NCBI GenBank assembly: GCA_016618085.1
Contig: JABLTG010000082.1
Coordinates: 22,114 to 86,113, forward strand
Reading direction: 5' to 3'
DNA length: 64,000 bases
From: Neovahlkampfia damariscottae
Taxonomy: Eukaryota; Heterolobosea; Selenaionea; Neovahlkampfiida; Neovahlkampfiidae
Shown here in pieces: positions 63,226 through 64,000 of the stretch. The notes beneath the pieces are model-generated. The model had not been told where the DNA came from. It did no database searches and was given only the letters and a program-made list of their open reading frames with translations. Numbering within the stretch: the first letter of the stretch is position 1; each line of letters begins with the position of its first letter. A program made the translations under genes and the position numbers.

Positions 63226-64000
63226 ATTATTGAACCTCCAAATTTATTTTTTTCCAATTTCAAAATTCGTCTAGAACTCTTCGAATTCGTCGACAACTGA
63301 GATTTTGAGGTTTCATTCATCAATGCAGCACCATACAAAACATGATCAAAGAAACTTGCAATATCTGTAACCCCATTAATAAATTTTTGAGCAACATTAG
63401 GCATAGAACTAACCAAACTCTTTGCATCTTGCATTACAAACTCTGAAATCACGGGGTTCATTAAATCACTTGCTTTGAACATATTGAATATGAAATGTTG
63501 ACAATTAGTTGAACCACCTCTATACAAAAACATTTCTTCAGCTCCAATTAATTCCAAACATCTTTCATGCATTGTATTTAAATTAAATGGAACAACATCC
63601 TTGTAATTTGAAATGAATAAACTTTTTGCTGATCGAAAATAATTTTTATCAACGAATTGAATATTCAAAACTTGGTTTTTTTCAAATAAAACATATTGAT
63701 TTGTTGCCAATCTTGCAATTCCAAATAAATGAAAAAGATCATCATAATTCAATTCATCTTTTTTCTTTTGCCAGTTTCCAAATGAAATTACATTTAAAAT
63801 TTTATCAAATGCTTTTTGAATAGGCTTTTTACAAATCCAAAGTTCAGTAATCAATAAATTTCCATGTTTTTGTAAAAATTCTCTGTAACTTGGTGGATAA
63901 TTCAATCTAATCGGCGTTTTGATCAAATCTTTAATTCTTTGAAATAAATCAAAACTACCACCATAGATATTTATTTCATCACCATCTAAATAATAATCAA
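63216..64000 (-). CDS. LRAT/NlpC-P60-like protein, 5' end outside window
   Basis: The minus frame is open from the window edge to a TGA at 63216-63218, 261 codons, with no need for an ATG inside. The block DDLFHLFGIARLATNQYVLFEK and the later STNCQHFIFNMF give the His and Cys order of LRAT/NlpC-P60 type papain-like enzymes. LRAT-type proteins acylate retinol or phospholipids, NlpC/P60 proteins cleave peptides; which applies is not clear. A Ser-rich basic tail follows. The start and any upstream exon lie beyond the window. NCQxF is shared with the 46919-48305 gene. Confidence 0.65.
   Translation of the reverse strand, partial: DYYLDGDEINIYGGSFDLFQRIKDLIKTPIRLNYPPSYREFLQKHGNLLITELWICKKPIQKAFDKILNVISFGNWQKKKDELNYDDLFHLFGIARLATNQYVLFEKNQVLNIQFVDKNYFRSAKSLFISNYKDVVPFNLNTMHERCLELIGAEEMFLYRGGSTNCQHFIFNMFKASDLMNPVISEFVMQDAKSLVSSMPNVAQKFINGVTDIASFFDHVLYGAALMNETSKSQLSTNSKSSRRILKLEKNKFGGSIIYI

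Overview
This window reads as a gene-dense nuclear segment of an AT-rich protist with the standard code (TAA, TAG and TGA all end genes). It is eukaryotic: protein-coding genes carry GT-AG introns of about 18-76 nt, proteins include ER, Golgi, nuclear and spliceosome-era families (PDI with a KDEL tail, SKP1, eIF5, THOC1, Use1), and one tRNA-Ile(AAU) has a eukaryotic form. A heme A synthase (COX15) implies aerobic mitochondria. The many 7TM-RGS, RGS-kinase, LRR and T4-type RNA ligase genes recall free-living amoebae or amoeboflagellates such as Heterolobosea; that placement is inference only. All exon joins given here are read by eye from frame continuity and family similarity.

Layout. 1-8.0 kb: a secreted protein start, a BCL7-like protein, ALG14, COX15, PDI, phosphatidylinositol synthase, a TPR/zinc protein and a VAMP7-like R-SNARE. 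8-15.7 kb: an LRR protein, a ZCCHC8-like zinc-knuckle protein, a GT13 glycosyltransferase with a Cys-rich tail, a small heat-shock protein, a large unknown helical protein and a Rho-type GTPase. 16-27 kb: THOC1, a long LRR protein, a coiled-coil protein, the SNARE Use1, a Cys-rich membrane protein, eIF5, an Rnl1-type RNA ligase and SKP1. 27-36.5 kb: an acidic IQ-motif protein, a DEP-AIFM2 fusion, an RGS/pseudokinase protein, an ABA4-like membrane protein. 36.6-50.3 kb: two condensation/acyltransferase-like genes (one fused to a long solenoid), an LRR protein, a stand-alone MICAL-type monooxygenase, a WD40-prolyl hydroxylase fusion, a divergent G-alpha and a NlpC/P60-LRAT-like protein. 50.5-54.5 kb: two tandem 7TM-RGS receptors, then a perfect 21-bp inverted repeat with an inner hairpin. 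55-64 kb: a looser accessory region with degenerate ORFs, tRNA-Ile, TMEM33-like, Q-rich membrane protein and its truncated copy, a possible DarT-like ADP-ribosyltransferase, two small unknowns with a shared duplicated upstream region, a GIY-YIG nuclease and a second LRAT/NlpC-like gene.

How it fits together. The genes are mostly unrelated housekeeping and signalling genes, not an operon. The strongest genome-wide signal is a CCAAT/ATTGG box 15-60 nt upstream of almost every start codon, often one box serving two divergent genes. A G-protein theme links G-alpha (45.6 kb), RGS-pseudokinase (33-35 kb) and the two 7TM-RGS receptors (50.8-54.5 kb). Several proteins show uncommon domain pairings (DEP-AIFM2, WD40-2OG oxygenase, acyltransferase-solenoid, GT13-Cys-rich), and gene tails often nearly touch or overlap.
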